Shown: positions 42,584 through 54,254 of the stretch, piece by piece
Numbering within the stretch: position 1 is the stretch's first letter
Layout: each line of letters begins with the position of its first letter
Assembly: GCA_905221605.1 (NCBI GenBank)
Contig: CAJNDS010002457.1
Span: forward strand, 1,071,501 to 1,135,500
Length of the DNA stretch: 64,000 nucleotides
Direction: 5' to 3'
Source: Symbiodinium natans
Taxonomy: Eukaryota > Sar > Dinophyceae > Suessiales > Symbiodiniaceae
Made by a program: the position numbers and the translations under genes
Notes under the pieces: model-generated
The model's database searches: none
What the model saw: only the letters and a program-made list of their open reading frames with translations
What the model was told of the DNA's origin: nothing

Positions 42584-43344
42584 AGGGCTTAGGGTTTAGG
42601 GGGCGGTTTAGGGTTTAAGGTTTGCAACCCGCCCGGATGCAAAAGGGTTTAGGGTTTGGGTTTTTGGGGTTTCGGGTTTACAGGGGTTTCGGACTGCATG
42701 GGTGTAAAGTTCCAGCGGGGATCCCATTCTTAAAGCGTTGAAACATGCCCCCTTCCCCCCCCCCCCCCCCGCACACTTTCAGTGACCTATCTCTTGTGGT
42801 CCTTATAGGGGTTCCGGTGACCTAATTGCTAGGTCCCTGCATGGGGTGAAGACTTGACCCCATGGGCCCAGCAGCAGTCGCTCTGCCACGTGCAAAGGTC
42901 GAAGCACCCAACTCCACACCCTAAACTCGACCCCTAAACCCGACTCTCTGCCTCCGAACCCTAAACCCTAAACCCTAAACCCTGAACCCTGAAGCCTGAA
43001 CCCTAAACCCTAAACGCGCTGAGCACTGCTTGCAGAGAGCGCGTGCCAAAACCCTAAACCCTAAACCCTGAACCCTGAACCCTAAACCCCCTAAACCCTA
43101 AACCCTAAACCCTAAACCCTAGCACTAGCCTCGCCTGGCTTGTCCGAGTGTGAGCGATTAAACCCTAAACCCTAAACCCTAAACCCTAAGAGGCCAGAGT
43201 GGTGTCTTGGTCAAGAGCGAGCAGATCGAGGAGCCGCATCCTCGGCATCGTGCGCAGGAGCTTGCTCTGTCAGATGTCCCTCAAAACTTTGTTGGGTTTA
43301 TGGTTTAGGGTTGAATATGTTGTGTGTACATATATATATTTATC

Positions 43345-43408
43345 CTTAGTAGCTGAGTGAGTACACTTTACACTTTTTGGGAGGGGGCTTATGAACTCAG
43401 CAACAAAG
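43345..43408 (+). mobile_element. DE-C element, internally deleted
   Basis: CTTAGTAGCTGAGTGAGTAC, then ACACTTTACACTTTTTGGGA, then CTTATGAACTCAGCAACAAAG. It keeps both ends but lacks the middle; 64 bases. Confidence 0.75.
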
Positions 43409-43505
43409 TATATGTTGATATGCATGTGCATGCGAACGTTCTTTGCAGCTCTGCATGCTAAGGATGTTTTTGCAACCCCAAGCCCTCAACCTTAAAGCCC
43501 TTAGC

Positions 43506-43728
43506 CCTCCCTAACCCTAAACCCTAAACCCTAAACCCTAAACCCTAAACCCTAAACCCTAAACCGTATCCCTAAACCCTAAACCCTAAACCCTAACCCC
43601 TAAAACCTAAACCCTAAACCCTAAACCCTAAACCCTAAACCCTAAACCCTAAACCCTAAACCCTAAACCCTAAACCCTAAACCCTACACCCTACACCCTA
43701 AACCCTAAACCCTAAACCCTAAACCCTA
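43506..43728 (-). repeat. Long interstitial telomeric array (CCCTAAA)n
   Basis: About thirty units, mostly perfect, with a few CCCTACA variants and one GTATC interruption. Confidence 0.95.
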
Positions 43729-44695
43729 ATCTAAGCCCGTCCCCAGGCCCGAGGATGGCCACAAGTTGCCCGGGCGCAGCATTGGCGAGCTCGACGCCTG
43801 GGACTGCTTCGGCTGGTGGTGGTGGGGGTAGAGTTGAGGTTTGAGTTTAGGGTTTAGGGTTTAGGGTTTAGGGTTTAGGGGTGTTGCTGTTCGGGTTTCG
43901 AGGGTGTCTAGGGTTTGTAGGGTGTTTTGGGCTCCGGCTACAGGCACGAACCCCCTAACGCTTTACTCGTTACGGTTTTTGTCGCGCGCTTCATCTTGTA
44001 GTTCTGACGTTGGTTGTTCTCTTGAGCCCTTCAGATCTTGTCACTAGAGCCCAAGGGCACCGCTTTCTGAGTTTCGGGGCTTTGAGGTTTAATGGGGTTC
44101 AGGAAGTCTCGGGCTAAGAGCGGCTGCATTGATTGGAACACGCTGGATGCGCGAGGTGCGGAAAGACCAAATTTTGGCAGGGGATGCAAGGTTTGGGGTA
44201 GCCGGGTAGCCGCCCTGTGCAAAGATCATCTGTGGGTTGGTGCTCCAAGGCACCGTCTGGGCATCAAGGGGTGGGTGAGTGGGGGGAAGGAAAAGCTCCA
44301 AACACCCTAAACCCCCAAACCCCAAAACCCTCAGCCCGAAACCCCAAACCCCAAAACCCCAAATCCTTAAACCTCCAAACCCTAAACTTGTTCAACCCCA
44401 ACCCCCAAACCTCCAAACCCAAAACCCCAAACCCTAAAACCCTGAGACCCACCCATTTAGGGTTTAGGGTTTAGGGTTTAGGGTTTAGGATTTAGGGTTT
44501 AGGGTTTAGGGTTATGGTTGCCCGAGGCCGAACTTGCCCCGCAAGCAGATGTGTGCCGGGACCTCGCAGAGCTCGCAGGGGTTCGGCCTTGTAGGGTTTA
44601 GGGTTTAGGGTTTAGGGTTTAGGGCTCAGGGCTTAGGGCTTCGGGTTTAGGGGGTTTAGGGTTTCGGGTTTAGGAACTTCTAGGGCTTCTAAAGT

Positions 44696-44791
44696 TTACC
44701 TAGAGTAACCTTGCGCCGTGAAAAGAAGGTGTATATGTTCCGAAATATGAAGGCACAGTACCTCCTCGAAAGGGTACAAAGGTTGCCCTAA
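44696..44791 (+). mobile_element. DE-J inverted-repeat element
   Basis: CTAGAGTAACCTTGCGCC and GGGTACAAAGGTTGCCCTA ends, resembling 10961-11049. Confidence 0.55.
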
Positions 44792-45465
44792 GCCCTAAAC
44801 ACCGGAAACCCTAAGCCTTAACCACAAAGGTTGCCGTACAGGTAGGGTAAATGCCCTAAACCCTATAAACCCTAAACCCTAAACCCTAAATCAGGGTAGT
44901 CGGCAAGCCCAGGCCCCAAGCATGCGGTGTCCATTGCCCATTCTTTTATCGCAGCAAGTTTTCGAGATTGGACTCCAGTTTTGCTGTCCGGTTTTGTTTC
45001 TTGGGAGGTCGAGGCTTGTAGATTTTGGTGGTTAAGGGTTTAGGGTTTAGGGTTTAGGGTTTAGGGTTTAGGGTTTAGGGTTGGTTTAGGACATCACGCA
45101 CACCTGGCTTTGATGTTCAGGGTCAGCTTTTGATTTTACGGCTTGATGTCGGAGCCCAGCGCAGCCAGCCCACCATCTTACTATGAGGATCCTAAGGCGG
45201 CCCCACAAAACTTCAGAGCCCGAGCATGACTTCCCCACATTTCGTTGCAGGTTAAAAGTCACCTTCCTGACTCTGAGATTCTTCCCCTGAACCCTAAACC
45301 CTAAACCCCAAACCCTCACTTTATTCCCGCGCTTTGCCTTCTTTCCCAGGTTGGCAGGTTCAGAAAAAGTGTCGGAGCACTCGCCGCAGTCGTTTTGCAC
45401 ACCTCTACCTTTGTGCCGCTCCGATCTCGGCCAGCGACATCTGCCAAGCAGACGCGGGCTGAGAG

Positions 45466-47312
45466 ATGGAGCTTCTTAGTAGCTGAATGAGTACACTTTA
45501 CACTTTTTGGAATATGATAAACCCTAAACCCTAAACCCTAAAATTCCAAACCCTAAACCCTAAATCCTGTAGAACTGAAAGTGTGCATCTTTTTTTTTTT
45601 TTTTTGGGGGGGGGGGGGGGGGGCTTATGAGCTCAGCAACTAAGGCTTGATATGGTGCCAGTGTCCCTGCCGAAGGCAGCGGTGCCCATTGTGCTGCCGG
45701 TGCCACCGGGCGGCGTGAAGGTCCTTCCTCGTTGGGCAGCGGAAGATGAGGTCTCGAAGTGGAGGTTGAGGCATCTTACTTTGCCAATAGTTGAGCTTTA
45801 AACTTTTTGGGTTTCCTTATTTAGTAGGAAGAATCAAGTTTAACCTTTCTTTCCCCTGGTTGTTGGAGAAGTAAGGTATAGGCCGCATGCCAAGGAGGAC
45901 CCGACCAGCGAGTTTGATGAGGGTGCTGCATGGGTGGAGCTGGAGCTGCGCAACTTCACGCGTGAGTTGCCCCTTTCAAACCTCGATGCCGGCCTCTTGC
46001 ATGACTTCAAAGTAGCAATTCAAACGCCCGAGGGCTGGTCAGATTGGAGCGTGGCAGCACAGTGCGAGGCTCCACCACCACATCCGCCTGGAAAGCTGGC
46101 CACCCTCCTACCGCGGGTGCTCGACGGGTCCTCGGTGAAGGTACGCTGGACACCACCCATTGATTCGACCAGCGTCGCACCAGGCTTGAAGGTCCAGCGG
46201 TACAAGATCCTGGTCACTTGGGCGCCACGCCCGGGCGAAGACGATGTGTCGTGCAGCCGGGAGATTGAGGTAGTTGACGAGACTGAGTCGCATGTCATCA
46301 CTGACTTGGAAAGTCTTACAGACTACACTTTTCAGATCGCAGCAGAGAATGCAGCAGGCTGGGGTGAGCTGTCTGATCCCACCGTGCCGGTACAGACTAT
46401 GCCGCCTGTGCCCACCACCCTCAATCAACCGACGCTGCGCAGAGCCACACATCACTCGGCAGTCATCCAGTGGCAACACCCTCCTTTCTCAGAAGCACCA
46501 GTGATGTCCTTCCGCTTTCGCCACACGTCGTCAGCCGACTGGAGTAGTGACGTGGTGGAGATCCACGACGTGTCGCCTGCTCTGTCACAATATGTGATTC
46601 AAGGGTTAAAGCCGGGACATGTGTATATCTTCCAAGTCAGGGCAGTGAACAAGTACGGCATGGGGATATGGAGCGACAGCAGCATCCCAATCCGCACAAT
46701 GGATGGAGCAACTCCTTCTACCATCGAAGACTTGCAAGCATCCGAGATCTACAAGTCCTTCATCCGCTTGCAGTGGCGCCCAGTTGATGAAAATGGCTAC
46801 CCGATCACAGGATATCGACTCCGCTACGCCCACACGGAGGACATGGCAGATCCCGTTGAAGCTGTTCCAGCGGTGGTCCGGGATAACGGCTTCGACACCT
46901 GCGATATCCGCCACCTGCGAAAGTTGAAGTACCACTTCCAGGTGGCTCTCGTATTTCCTTGTGAATATAAATGTTTCTTTTTGTTTCTATAAACCCTAGG
47001 GAATACTTAGTTACTAAGCATGATGTGTTTTCTGGTTCTAAGGAGTGCGTGTGTAATAAAAATTTCGTTTTGTTTGCATAAACTCTAGGGAAGACTAAAA
47101 AATAGATGGGTCTGAGGGGGTGTGTTGGGATGTTCCCCCCTTATAATGGATTAGAGTGCCCCCTATGATGGTCCCGATTGAGGGAGCTGTGATAAATAGC
47201 GGGAGCATTTCAAGGGTGTGTATAGGTGGCGGCTATCAACCACCTGGGCATGGCAGAGTGGAGTGAGTTAGCTGTCGTCGACATGTCTCGGGACTCCCCG
47301 GGCCCTGACTAG
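45466..47312 (+). CDS. Fibronectin type III repeat protein (4 exons)
   Basis: Exons 45466-45470, 45645-45770, 45876-46941, 47226-47312; joined frame 427 codons. The ATG at 45466 follows an in-frame TGA and gives MELDMVPVSLPKAAVP; a longer transcript with another upstream splice is possible. Four FN3-type beta domains, roughly residues 1-83, 85-190, 191-285 and 286-415. Each has a core Trp (KWRLRYRP, VRWTPP, IQWQHPP, RLQWRPVD) and a Y.FQV/A.N..G..W/S motif (YTFQIAAENAAGWGELSD, YIFQVRAVNKYGMGIWSD, YHFQVAAINHLGMAEWSE). The last motif is restored only after removing intron 3. No signal peptide or membrane helix is seen, so it is probably a protein-interaction scaffold; partners unknown. Donors are GC, GC, GT. 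Confidence 0.85.
45471..45644 (+). mobile_element. FN3 intron 1: DE-C introner (GC-AG)
   Basis: GCTT flanks the element (GGA|GCTT CTTAGTAGCTG... CAACTAAG|GCTTGATATG). Donor GC is the start of the left GCTT. Contains CCCTAAA units, T run and G run. Same family as ABCG intron 6. Confidence 0.85.
45771..45875 (+). mobile_element. FN3 intron 2: DE-B introner (GC-AG)
   Basis: GCAT/GTAT near-repeat flanks CTTACTTTGCC... GGAGAAGTAAG. Splicing gives ..KWRLRYRPHAKED.., continuous FN3 strand sequence. Matches free copies at 2466, 22260 and 38578. Confidence 0.88.
46942..47225 (+). mobile_element. FN3 intron 3 (GT-AG) containing a DE-D copy
   Basis: The junction repeat AGGTGGC is present at both ends. 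Within it, 47129-47214 is a degenerate DE-D (TTGGGATGTTCCCCCCTTAT... GGGAGCATTTCAAG). The left part is T-rich without recognisable ends. Confidence 0.75.
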
Positions 47313-47358
47313 CGGGCACAAGAATGCCGTCTTGATTCCGTGTTTTTCTAAATCTTCT

Positions 47359-47484
47359 TACCAGGAGGGGCCATCCTGGTTCAAAGTAGAGTTATACGGA
47401 CCCTGAATTGTGCTAAAAGGATCCTAACTTAGGCAATAAGTCCCTTAACTCGAGTTATTATACTTCTGGGGCCCCTCCTTGTAG
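47359..47484 (+). mobile_element. DE-A element 3' of the FN3 gene
   Basis: CCAGGAGGGGCC to GGGGCCCCTCCTTGTAG, interior AAGTAGAGTTATACGGACCC and AACTTAGGCAATAAGTCCCT. An open frame after it (about 47488-47640) reads RRGGLAVSPKLREVKMISLA; it could be a further exon. Confidence 0.75.
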
Positions 47485-48693
47485 GGGCTCACAGAGGGCC
47501 CGTGCGCCGGAGAGGAGGACTCGCAGTCTCACCAAAGTTGCGGGAGGTCAAGATGATTTCCCTGGCTGAAGGAGCTGTCAGCACACAGGATTCAAGGCAG
47601 AGAGGCCGAAAGAGCCCACATGGGCTCAGGGTTCAGGGTTCAGGGTTCAGGGTTTAGGGTTTAGGGTTTAGGGTTTAGGGTTTAGGGTTTAGGGTTTAGG
47701 GTTTCTCAACCCTGAAACCTAAACCCAAAACCCTAAACCCTCGGAATGGTTTCGGTGTGGCTCGGTTTGAACGCCTGCCGCCTACGTGAAGGCTGCCTTG
47801 ACTATAGGCCCGAGTTCCTTTTCATGCGCCCGAAGTGGCACTGACTCCGAGAAAGTAGGGCTCAATAAGCGCTCAACGTCTAGCATGGCCCCTAGGGTAG
47901 GTAAACCCGGCTGTAGTTGATGTCAAGCCATGATCGATTTAGGGTACACATATCACATCTGGGTAGTCGAGCACATAGCAAGAAATGAATCCCTAACCCA
48001 AAGCCGCGAAGCAATGACCCTACGTCGCCTGAGGCCTCCAATGTGAGCTTCGGTCCGGCGAAAGGCTGGCGCGTCATTGCGTGGCTCCATTCTTAGGCCC
48101 TTCAGGTGTCGAGTCATGGTCAGCGAGCTCTTGTTAGCCTAAACCCTTAATCCCTAAGGCCTAAACCGCACAGCCCTGCCTTTCTATGCGTGACGTTCAC
48201 TTCCGGAGACCGAAGCATACGGTGACTCGAGCAATGTAGAGCAATTAGCAGCTAGGTCTCTGGAAGTGGTGTAGGCTTTGGGTTGGAGGCTTTGGGGGGG
48301 GGGGGGGGGGGGGGGGGGGCGCAGACCGGGTTGTTTGACTTTGATATGGGTGTAGGGGTGTAGGGGCTTAGGGTTTGGGGTCTAGGCTTTAGCAAAAAAT
48401 AGTTCCTAAACCCTACACTTAGAAGCTCTTGTGACCCCCACAACCCACCTTACTAACCCCACTTACCAAGTCAAAAGGGCTTCCAAGCACACCCGACTAG
48501 CGTTTGCCTTGAAGAGGCTTCTTTCTGTTGAGCGGAGGGGCGGCAATGCGAGCCTGCCAGTACCTTAAACCCCCCTTAAAAATTGTTTATGATTTCTTGT
48601 TATATAAAACCGAAGGCCATATTGAAAATGGGCTTTTCATGCAGGTTCTAAGGGGAGTATAGTAAGCCCGAGGCCCATGTTTAGCATCCCTAG

Positions 48694-48793
48694 TTGGGAT
48701 GTTCCCCCTTATACCAGCAGTCCTTGATTGAGATTATAGCACCCCTATTGTAATGCCTGTTAAGGACTGTTAGTAGAAGGGGGAACATCCCAA
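48694..48793 (+). mobile_element. DE-D inverted-repeat element
   Basis: TTGGGATGTTCCCCCTTATA and AGAAGGGGGAACATCCCAA are strong inverted ends; inner arms CAGTCCTTGAT and TAAGGACTGTTAG. A CCCTAAA array begins at its last base. Confidence 0.88.
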
Positions 48794-49118
48794 CCCTAAA
48801 CCCTAAACCCTAAACCCTAAACCCTAAACCCTAAACCCTAAACCCTAAACCCTAGACCCTGAGGGAGAGACATGTATCCAGCATCCCAAGGTTGAAGACC
48901 GTGAACACCGTGAAGGAGAGGGCGCACGACTCGGCCTTGAGCTCGGGAACCGACTGCTTAGTTCCCCCCTCCCAAAAAAACCCGAGTCTTGCTCTTGTAG
49001 GATTTTGGGGTTTAGGGGGGGGGGGGGGTTAGGGTTTAGGGTTTAGGGTTTAGGGATGTCGTAGATGTGGAGGCAGCTGCCCGCATGTACTCTGACGTAA
49101 CGCCACAACAGGCAGAAT

Positions 49119-49233
49119 TTGGGATGGTGCCCCCTTATACTAACAGTCCTTAATAGGGATTCCAGCACCCTCCATTAGAATCTCTACTAAGGACCGTTAG
49201 CATCAAGGATGTCAGAAGAAGGGGGAACAACCC
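49119..49233 (+). mobile_element. DE-D inverted-repeat element
   Basis: TTGGGATGGTGCCCCCTTAT and AAGAAGGGGGAACAACCC ends, arms ACTAACAGTCCTTAATAGGG / ACTAAGGACCGTTAG. Again directly followed by a CCCTAAA array. Confidence 0.82.
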
Positions 49234-49399
49234 TAAACCCTAAACCCTAAACCCTAAACCCTATACCCTAAACCCTAAACCCTAAACCCTAAACCCTGAG
49301 GACCAGGGCCACGCCGCGAGACTGGTATGTGCAGCTCAGGTCATCTGCTGGAAGTTCTTATCCCCGCAGCGTCCCACTCCGAGCCTGGGGTTTAGAATT

Positions 49400-49524
49400 T
49401 AGGGTTTAGGGTTTAGGGTTTAGGGTTTAGGGTTTAGGGTTTAGGGTTTAGGGTTTAGGGTTTAGGGTTTAGGGTTTAGGGTTTAGGGTTTAGGGTTTAG
49501 GGTTTAGGGTTTAGGGTTTAGGGT
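49400..49524 (+). repeat. Interstitial telomeric array (TTTAGGG)n
   Basis: Eighteen or so uninterrupted units. Confidence 0.95.
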
Positions 49525-49741
49525 TCGCAATTTGTGACAGCAAAAGAGGCGTGTCGCAGGGTTACAGAGACACAGAGACAGGAAGTCCAGAAGATCGGCA
49601 TGTACTTTACCCTACACTTCCAAGGGGTCTAACAATTGTGTCCTTCAGGGTTCTACTACTACAGTAACTTAATTTAAACCCTCAAGAGCAGGATAAATAG
49701 AAATGGTTTGTGTGTCAATTTGAATTTACAACTTCGACTCC

Positions 49742-49919
49742 ATCCACCCACACCCCCCCACCCACCCCCCCACCCCCCCACCCCCCCACCCCCCCACCCC
49801 CCACACCCCCACCCCACCCACCCCCCCACCCCCCCACCCCCCCACCCCCCCCCCCCCCACCCACCCCCCACCCCCCCACCCCCCCACCCCCCCACCCCCC
49901 CCCCCACCCCCCCCCCCCC
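49742..49919 (+). repeat. CCCCCCA / C-rich tract
   Basis: About 180 bases of CCCCCCA and CCCA units ending in long C runs. All six frames are open, giving spurious Pro-, His- or Gly-rich proteins. Confidence 0.9.
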
Positions 49920-49969
49920 GCAAGCCTGGAAAGCCATCGCATTTTTGTTCAAAAGCAAAAGAAAAATCT

Positions 49970-50045
49970 GGTCAAAACTCGGTCAAAACTCGGTCAAAAC
50001 CGCTCAAAACCCGGTCAAAACCGGTCAAAACTCGGTCAAAACCCC
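49970..50045 (+). repeat. CGGTCAAAACT minisatellite
   Basis: Seven imperfect 11-base units (CTCGGTCAAAA, CCGGTCAAAA) directly after the C-rich tract. Confidence 0.88.
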
Positions 50046-51225
50046 GGACACAAACCCTGTACAATTTCTATAAACCCTAAACCCTAAACCCTAAACCTTG
50101 CACATCGTCCACGCTGAGGGACCCGCGCCTTCAACTCCTTTCAGTGCGACGCTAAGCTCGATCGTCTTCTTGCAAGCACTCGGTGCAGGGCTTAATATTT
50201 AGAGTATGTAGAGTTTAGGGTTTAGGGTGTAGAGTTTAGGGTTTAGGGTTTAGGGTTTTGGGCAGTCCCTCTGGCATGGGTGGTAGCACCAGCCTTTGTG
50301 CAAGCAGGGCCGATGAACTCGCCCCAAAAGACGAGCCTTCTGAAGGGTTGAGGGTTTAGGGTTTCGGGCTTAGGGTTTAGGGTTTGGGGTTTGGGGTTTA
50401 GGGCTTAGGGTTTAGGGTTTAGGGTTTAGGTTTTCGGGATTCGATTAGTATTTCTGTCACAACGGCAGGGCGATTCTATGCCCGACGATTTACCATTCTG
50501 ATATGATCATGTTCGTACAGCATTAGACGGTTCTGTATCACACTCCGTCTGCAGTCTGAGCATCCCTCTACGCCGCAGAGAAGCCCCCTAAACCCTAAAC
50601 CCTAAACCCTAAACCCTAAACCCTAAACCCTAAACCCTACACCCTAAACCCTAAACCCTAAACCCTAAACCCATTACAGCTGCTGGAGCCGCAGCCTTGC
50701 ACGAGGTATCTGAAGAAGGGTGTTGGGGAAGGCGTGCGGGGACCTCAGCGCCTGCCGCAGGAACCTCGAAGTTGGGGTTCCCTAAACCCTAAACCCTAAA
50801 CCCTAAACCCTAAACCCTAAACCCTAAACCCTAAACCCTAAACCCTAAACCCTAAACCCTAAACCCTAAACCCTAAGCCCTATCAGCAAGGGTTGGCAGG
50901 GTTTGCGATGTCGCTCTTTAGGTTGCAGGGCTCCTTGCTTGGTAAAACCCTAACTTAGAACTCCCCGCTGGCCCCGCCCCGCCCACCCCCGCCTCCCCCC
51001 ACCCCCCACCCACCCCCCACCCCCCACCCCCTTCGCAACCCCCCCCACCCGCCCCACCCAGCCCGCCTTTCCGCCGCCCCCCCCCCCCCCCGAAACTTGG
51101 AGGTCTTGAGCCTTACAACTGCCAGAACCGAAGTTTTGGGTTTTGGGCTTAGAGCTTAGGTACACGCAGATCTTCACAGCTGTGCGACCAGGACTGTTGG
51201 GTCCAGACCTGAGGTTCGGGCTTTA

Positions 51226-51381
51226 TAGGGTTGAGATATGCATATATGTCTATACCCTCAGCCCACCACTGGATTCTTTAACGTCCAAAAGCCCGCGTTT
51301 AGGGTTGCTTTAACGTTACAAAACCCTAAATGGGTTGAGATATGCAGGGGTCTTATAAACCCTCAGCCCACCACTGGAGCT
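51226..51381 (+). repeat. Local direct duplication
   Basis: GGGTTGAGATATGCA... CCCTCAGCCCACCACTGGA occurs at 51229-51275 and again at 51332-51379, about 104 bases apart. Confidence 0.7.
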
Positions 51382-51393
51382 ATCTGAGGCCAG

Positions 51394-51455
51394 ATCCGCG
51401 AGAAGCGGCAGAAGCTCGAGGGCAACATGGCGCCGCCACCCGCGCCGAAGAAGAG
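51394..51455 (+). CDS. Candidate exon, Lys/Pro-rich
   Basis: After GGCCAG the frame reads IREKRQKLEGNMAPPPAPKK, a charged helix followed by a Pro/Lys segment. Donor not certain. It may precede 51808-51906. Confidence 0.38.
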
Positions 51456-51807
51456 GCCGGGGGATTTGGAGTTTAGAGGGTTTAGGGTGTAGGGTTTAGG
51501 AAACCCTACGCCCTAAACACTAAACCCCTCCTGGCTTCACAGGTCTGTCGAACATCCTCGCTAGACCCTAAACCCTGAGCGCAAAAACCCTAAACCCAGC
51601 CAAAAGCCTAAGCCCTGAACCCATGGCCTTGAACATGTACATTCTGCGAGTTCAACAAGCCTTTGTAGTGATTCAACCAGGAACAACGAAACCCGAATCC
51701 TGAACCTAAACCCTAAACCCTAAACCCTAAACCCTAAACCCTAAACCCTAAACCCCAAACCCCAAACCCCAAACCCTAAACCCTACCGGACATCCATGTG
51801 AACCCAG

Positions 51808-51906
51808 CGGGGCGGCAGGGCACGCCCGGCCAACACGTGCCGCCTGCCCCCTCCGGAGCCACTCCCGGCGCTGGGGACCGAGTTAGCATTCGATGATTTA
51901 CCTTGA
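51808..51906 (+). CDS. Candidate terminal exon, unknown protein
   Basis: After CCCAG: RGGRARPANTCRLPPPEPLP then ALGTELAFDDLP and TGA. The acidic C-terminal end and the stop just before a TTTAGGG array suggest a real gene end. Family unknown. Confidence 0.35.
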   Translation, partial: RGGRARPANTCRLPPPEPLPALGTELAFDDLP

Positions 51907-54101
51907 GGGTTTAGGGTTTAGGGTTTAGGGTTTAGGGTTTAGGGTTTAGGGTTTCTTGGCTTCTGGCTGGCTCTTGGGACTTGAACCTTTTGGGTTGTTG
52001 AAGAAACTACAATGGGGAGCCTAAAAGTTAAACTCTTAGGAGGGGATCACAAATCTTCCGATAATTCAGGTACATACCCTTTTAAGGCTTTAAGAATTAT
52101 AGGGTATATTTCCCAACAATTCAGGTACCCTACCCTTTTGTAAGGGCACAAAGGATACTCCAGGCAGGGCTTTAGGGTCGTTGAGTCGTTGCGGGTCTTG
52201 TAATGGGATTGAGAGGTTAGGGCTTGAGAACGGGTTCGACCGTTCAGCTCGAACCCAGTTTAGGGCCCGTTTCAACTCCATAAACCCTGAGCCATGTTCC
52301 GACGCGAGAACCCTCAACCCTAAACCCTAATCCCTAAACCCTACAGCCTAAACCCCAAACCCCAAACCCCAACCCCAAACCCCAAACCCCAAACCCTAAA
52401 CCCCAAACCCTAAACCCTAAGTTAAGAATCCTCTCCTTGTAATCCATGCGCCGAGAGGCCTCGCAAGGCCGCCTCTGCAGCCTCCGCGACGCCGCGAAAG
52501 GCCCGAACTCGGGCACGCTTGGTGGCTTTTCTCGGGTTCTTAGGTGTTTAGGGTGTTTTTTGGTGTTTGTTGTTTGTGTTTTGTAGGGTTCGTTCAGGGT
52601 TTTTACGGTTTCTGGGGTCTTTAGAGTTTCCAGTGCTGCTATTACACGCCCTTCTCAGGACTAGGATCCGTGATAAATGGGGTACTTGGAGGTTCAGAGA
52701 AGCACAGAATCCCTCAATTACTTAACATTTGACTAAAGGGGCCTGAGAAGTACAGCGATAGTTGGGGTTGTCAAGTACCCATTAACCTCCAAGTAGCTCC
52801 CAAAGTGTTCGTCTCTGAGAAAAAAGGCAGCTCTGCTGTTTAGGGGCGAGGGCCCGCATCCCCTATCTCTTATCTGCTTCAGAACCCTCTCCCCAAAAAG
52901 TAGATGAATTTCCTCCTTACACGGGCAAAGGAGGCAGTAATTAGCATTTTGCATGTTTTCACCCTAAACCCTAAACCCTAAACCCTAAACCCTAAACCCT
53001 AAACCCTAAACCCTAAACCCTAAACCCTAAACCCTAAACCCTAAACCCTAAACCGTGCGTGGGGTGGGGTGTCTTCAGCAAATGTTACTTGTGGCCAGGT
53101 TTCTGGGCAATCTCGACTCTTCAGAGGGGCACTTGCCAAATAAGCGGGCCGCACCCGAAGTCCGGGAAAAGGACGCCGGCGAAAGGAAACATAAAGAAAG
53201 AGAGAGTCCTTTGAGTTTAGGGTTTAGGGTTTAGGGCTTAGGGTTTAGGGTTTAGGGTTTAGGGTTTAGGGTTTAGAGCGGGATAGCCTTCAGGAACCTA
53301 AAGCCATCAAGAGTCTGGCTTCACAAAAAAGCGGGCCTTTCTGTTCCAAGCACCACAGCCGCCTGTTTGGCGGGATCCTGGTCTCAGGCTCCGCAGTTTG
53401 CGGCCTCAAGGCAGTCGTGCCTGCTGCCCAGAATCCGGTGCAATCTGCATTCTGGAAGATGCCCCTAAACCCTAAACCCTAAACCCTAAACCCTAAACCC
53501 TAAACCCTAAACCCTAAACCCCAAGCCCTTGGGGGACCACTGGAACCCCAGAAAGGGTTTCTGGTCCATGGACCTAGGGATTATCGAGTAGAGGGTGTGT
53601 GATCCCAATTCTGGGGTTCATGATTTCCCCCAGGGATCAGGGTCCCCTTGCAGGTTTCCATGGGATGCCAGTGTCTGGTTGAGGGTTTAGAACCAATGTC
53701 GGGACCCTGAATTGAAAAGGGCGCTGATACAAAACATGATGGTAGGCTGGTGCCGGAAGTTGGAGAGTGCGTTTCGGGTTTTAGGTTGCGGGGGACAGAA
53801 TGTTGAGCAAATGGCGGCTTGCACATCAGTGAGGAAGAACGCAGAGTAGACGTGGCTACCTCAGAATGGCGCGGGCATTATGCCAAGATCTAAACATTGT
53901 GAAGACCCTGGTCTGCGTTTATCTATTTCATAGGTGTCCTAAACCCCAACTATAAGATCCATGTAGACCCTACAAGCCCTCAACCTTCGTCATAGTTGGG
54001 CAACATTTTACTTGTTTAAGGGTACTTAAACCCAATAAGGAATAGAAGTCTAAATTTTAATACTATCCCAACCATGAACTAAATTACAGTTTTCGGTGTA
54101 G

Positions 54102-54209
54102 GCTTCCGCGCCCGAGAAGCCATCTGCCTCAGAACTTGCGAGCGCCGAGGCATGGCCGCGACGCAGTTCTTCGATCCAGCCGACAATGCCACTTGCATCA
54201 GAAAGAATA
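54102..54209 (+). CDS. Candidate exon, Ala/Ser-rich
   Basis: AG|GCT opens ASAPEKPSASELASAEAWPR then RSSSIQPTMPLASERI before a TTTAGGG array. A second frame is also open, so the frame choice rests on composition. A DE-C element lies 46 bases downstream, consistent with an intron. Confidence 0.3.
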
Positions 54210-54254
54210 GGGTTTAGGGTTTAGGGTTTAGGGTTGAGGGTTTAGGGTTTAGGA

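Larger units (their letters stand above)
42584..45465. other. Non-coding stretch, ITS rich
   Basis: Contains the longest CCCTAAA tract of the right half (43506-43728), further arrays at 43850-43880, 44457-44512, 44593-44635, 45036-45083, a truncated DE-C and a DE-J element. Frames at 44089-44325 and 45086-45400 on the minus strand look like chance. No exon called. Confidence 0.5.
47485..51393. other. Non-coding stretch with DE-D pair, ITS and C-rich tract
   Basis: ITS: 47650-47704, 48793-48855, 49229-49298, 49400-49524, 50588-50672, 50781-50880. G run of about 26 at 48294-48319. Only the frame at 47488-47640 looks faintly coding. Confidence 0.5.

Noticed and set aside
46020-46935. Minus-strand ORFs opposite the FN3 exon
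   Set aside because: The plus strand shows repeated FN3 motifs; the antisense frames have no recognisable domain.
49674-50087. Overlapping frames of 65-125 residues
   Set aside because: They are produced by CCCCCCA repeats and the CGGTCAAAACT minisatellite; no codon bias or domain.
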